Shown one piece after another: positions 63,688-64,000 of a DNA stretch of 64,000 nucleotides; the stretch's first letter is position 1; every line of letters begins with the position of its first letter. The stretch is from Caballeronia udeis (GTDB lineage: Bacteria > Pseudomonadota > Gammaproteobacteria > Burkholderiales > Burkholderiaceae). The position numbers and the translations under genes were made by a program. The notes beneath the pieces are model-generated. The model was not told where the DNA came from and ran no database searches. It was given only the letters and a program-made list of their open reading frames with translations. The stretch covers positions 25,502-89,501 of the forward strand of contig NZ_FCOK02000036.1 of NCBI RefSeq assembly GCF_001544555.2, in the 5' to 3' direction.

Positions 63688-63924
63688 CTATTGGATCTTG
63701 ATGACAACCTTACCCTTTACACGTCCGGTTTCGACGTAAGCCAAAGCCTCTTTGGTTGACTCGAACGGGAACACCCGATCTATCACAGGCCTTATGGTGC
63801 CTGCGTCGATGAGCTTGGCGATCTGGCTTAGTTGGCCGCCATCAGGTCGCATGAAAAGAAATGAATAGCTGACGTGATGACGTTTCGCCGCTTTTCGGAT
63901 GCGATAGCTCAGAAAGCCTATCGC
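63688..63924 (-). pseudogene. zinc-type NADP-dependent oxidoreductase, C-terminal part cut by IS
   Basis: Minus-strand translation ending at the TAG at 63688-63690 reads LSYRIRKAAKRHHVSYSFLFMRPDGGQLSQ, AKLIDAGTIRPVIDRVFPFE and AYVETGRVKGKVVIKIQ, the last 80 residues of a quinone-oxidoreductase-like MDR enzyme. At about 63925 this stops and IS DNA begins. The N-terminal three quarters are not in the window; the gene is inactive unless an alternative part is used. Confidence 0.85.
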
Positions 63925-64000
63925 GGGGGTGTCCCGGATTTTGTGTAAACGGGTTTTGGTTTAACCCGGCGACATCCGGTCTTCGAACTGGATAGCGAAG
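63925..64000. mobile_element. end of an IS256-family insertion sequence (partial)
   Basis: Beginning with GGGGGTGTCCCGGATTTTGT (terminal inverted repeat), the sequence continues to the window edge. The transposase stop codon lies about 36 bases inside the end. The IS interrupts the MDR oxidoreductase gene. The full element lies beyond the window. Confidence 0.8.
63961..64000 (-). CDS. IS256-family transposase, last 12 codons (partial)
   Basis: Minus-strand reading gives FAIQFEDRMSPG and a TAA at 63961-63963. The FAI-FEDR ending is characteristic of IS256-family (mutator-type) transposases. The remainder is outside the window. Confidence 0.75.
   Translation of the reverse strand, partial: FAIQFEDRMSPG

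Overview
The window looks like chromosomal DNA of a beta-proteobacterium of the Burkholderiaceae, most likely Caballeronia or Paraburkholderia. This is inferred from the high GC content, the dense LysR regulators, the AAHS-type aromatic acid transporters, the DUF4148 and DUF6726-like small exported proteins, the Burkholderia-style porin remnant and the general protein style. No rRNA, tRNA, CRISPR array or replication origin was found. It reads as an accessory, niche-adaptation part of a chromosome, with many transporters and regulators and several decaying genes.

Layout. 0.4-5.6 kb: a membrane-anchored thioredoxin, DUF302 and MEKHLA proteins, a GcvA-like LysR regulator, a broken MocR-type aminotransferase and an MgtC-family protein. 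6-12 kb: a complete tripartite RND efflux operon on the minus strand (pump, adaptor, outer-membrane channel). 12.7-15.2 kb: glpK-glpF for glycerol uptake and phosphorylation. 16-24 kb: a Bcr/CflA drug exporter, a porin pseudogene, an AAHS aromatic acid importer, and an Old Yellow Enzyme/SDR pair divergent from a LysR regulator. 24-30 kb: an AraC regulator divergent from an RbsABC-like sugar ABC transporter that is followed by a cytoplasmic LVIVD-type beta-propeller protein. 30-35.5 kb: a ClC channel, a slipin/NfeD pair, and two small exported proteins.

35.5-45.5 kb is the strangest stretch. Many small genes of unknown function surround an HD-GYP protein, an orphan flgH and an orphan flhC with no flhD. 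It holds two related small proteins on opposite strands and a roughly 110-bp intergenic element present twice (perhaps three times). It may be a small lineage-specific regulon connected to motility or envelope regulators.

45.8-55.6 kb: a LysR-controlled catabolic cluster. It encodes an HpaI-type aldolase, a pyrone-dicarboxylate-lactonase-like amidohydrolase, an unknown conserved protein, an AAHS importer and a seven-repeat EAR/EPTP beta-propeller, followed by an esterase lipoprotein and a solute-binding-like protein. The substrate is unknown, but the parts suggest import and ring- or lactone-cleavage of an aromatic or dicarboxylic acid. 55.7-56.5 kb: remnants of an aromatic dioxygenase locus (MarR fragment, beta-subunit fragment, apparently intact Rieske ferredoxin). 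56.8-63.6 kb: a lipoprotein, a VOC protein, LysR and GlxA-type regulators, a TauE/SafE exporter and a frameshifted monooxygenase. The window ends inside an IS256-family element that has cut an oxidoreductase gene.

Two themes recur. Two unrelated cytoplasmic beta-propeller proteins each sit at the end of a small-molecule uptake operon. A hairpin repeat family (three copies between 50.3 and 62.3 kb) sits next to genes.
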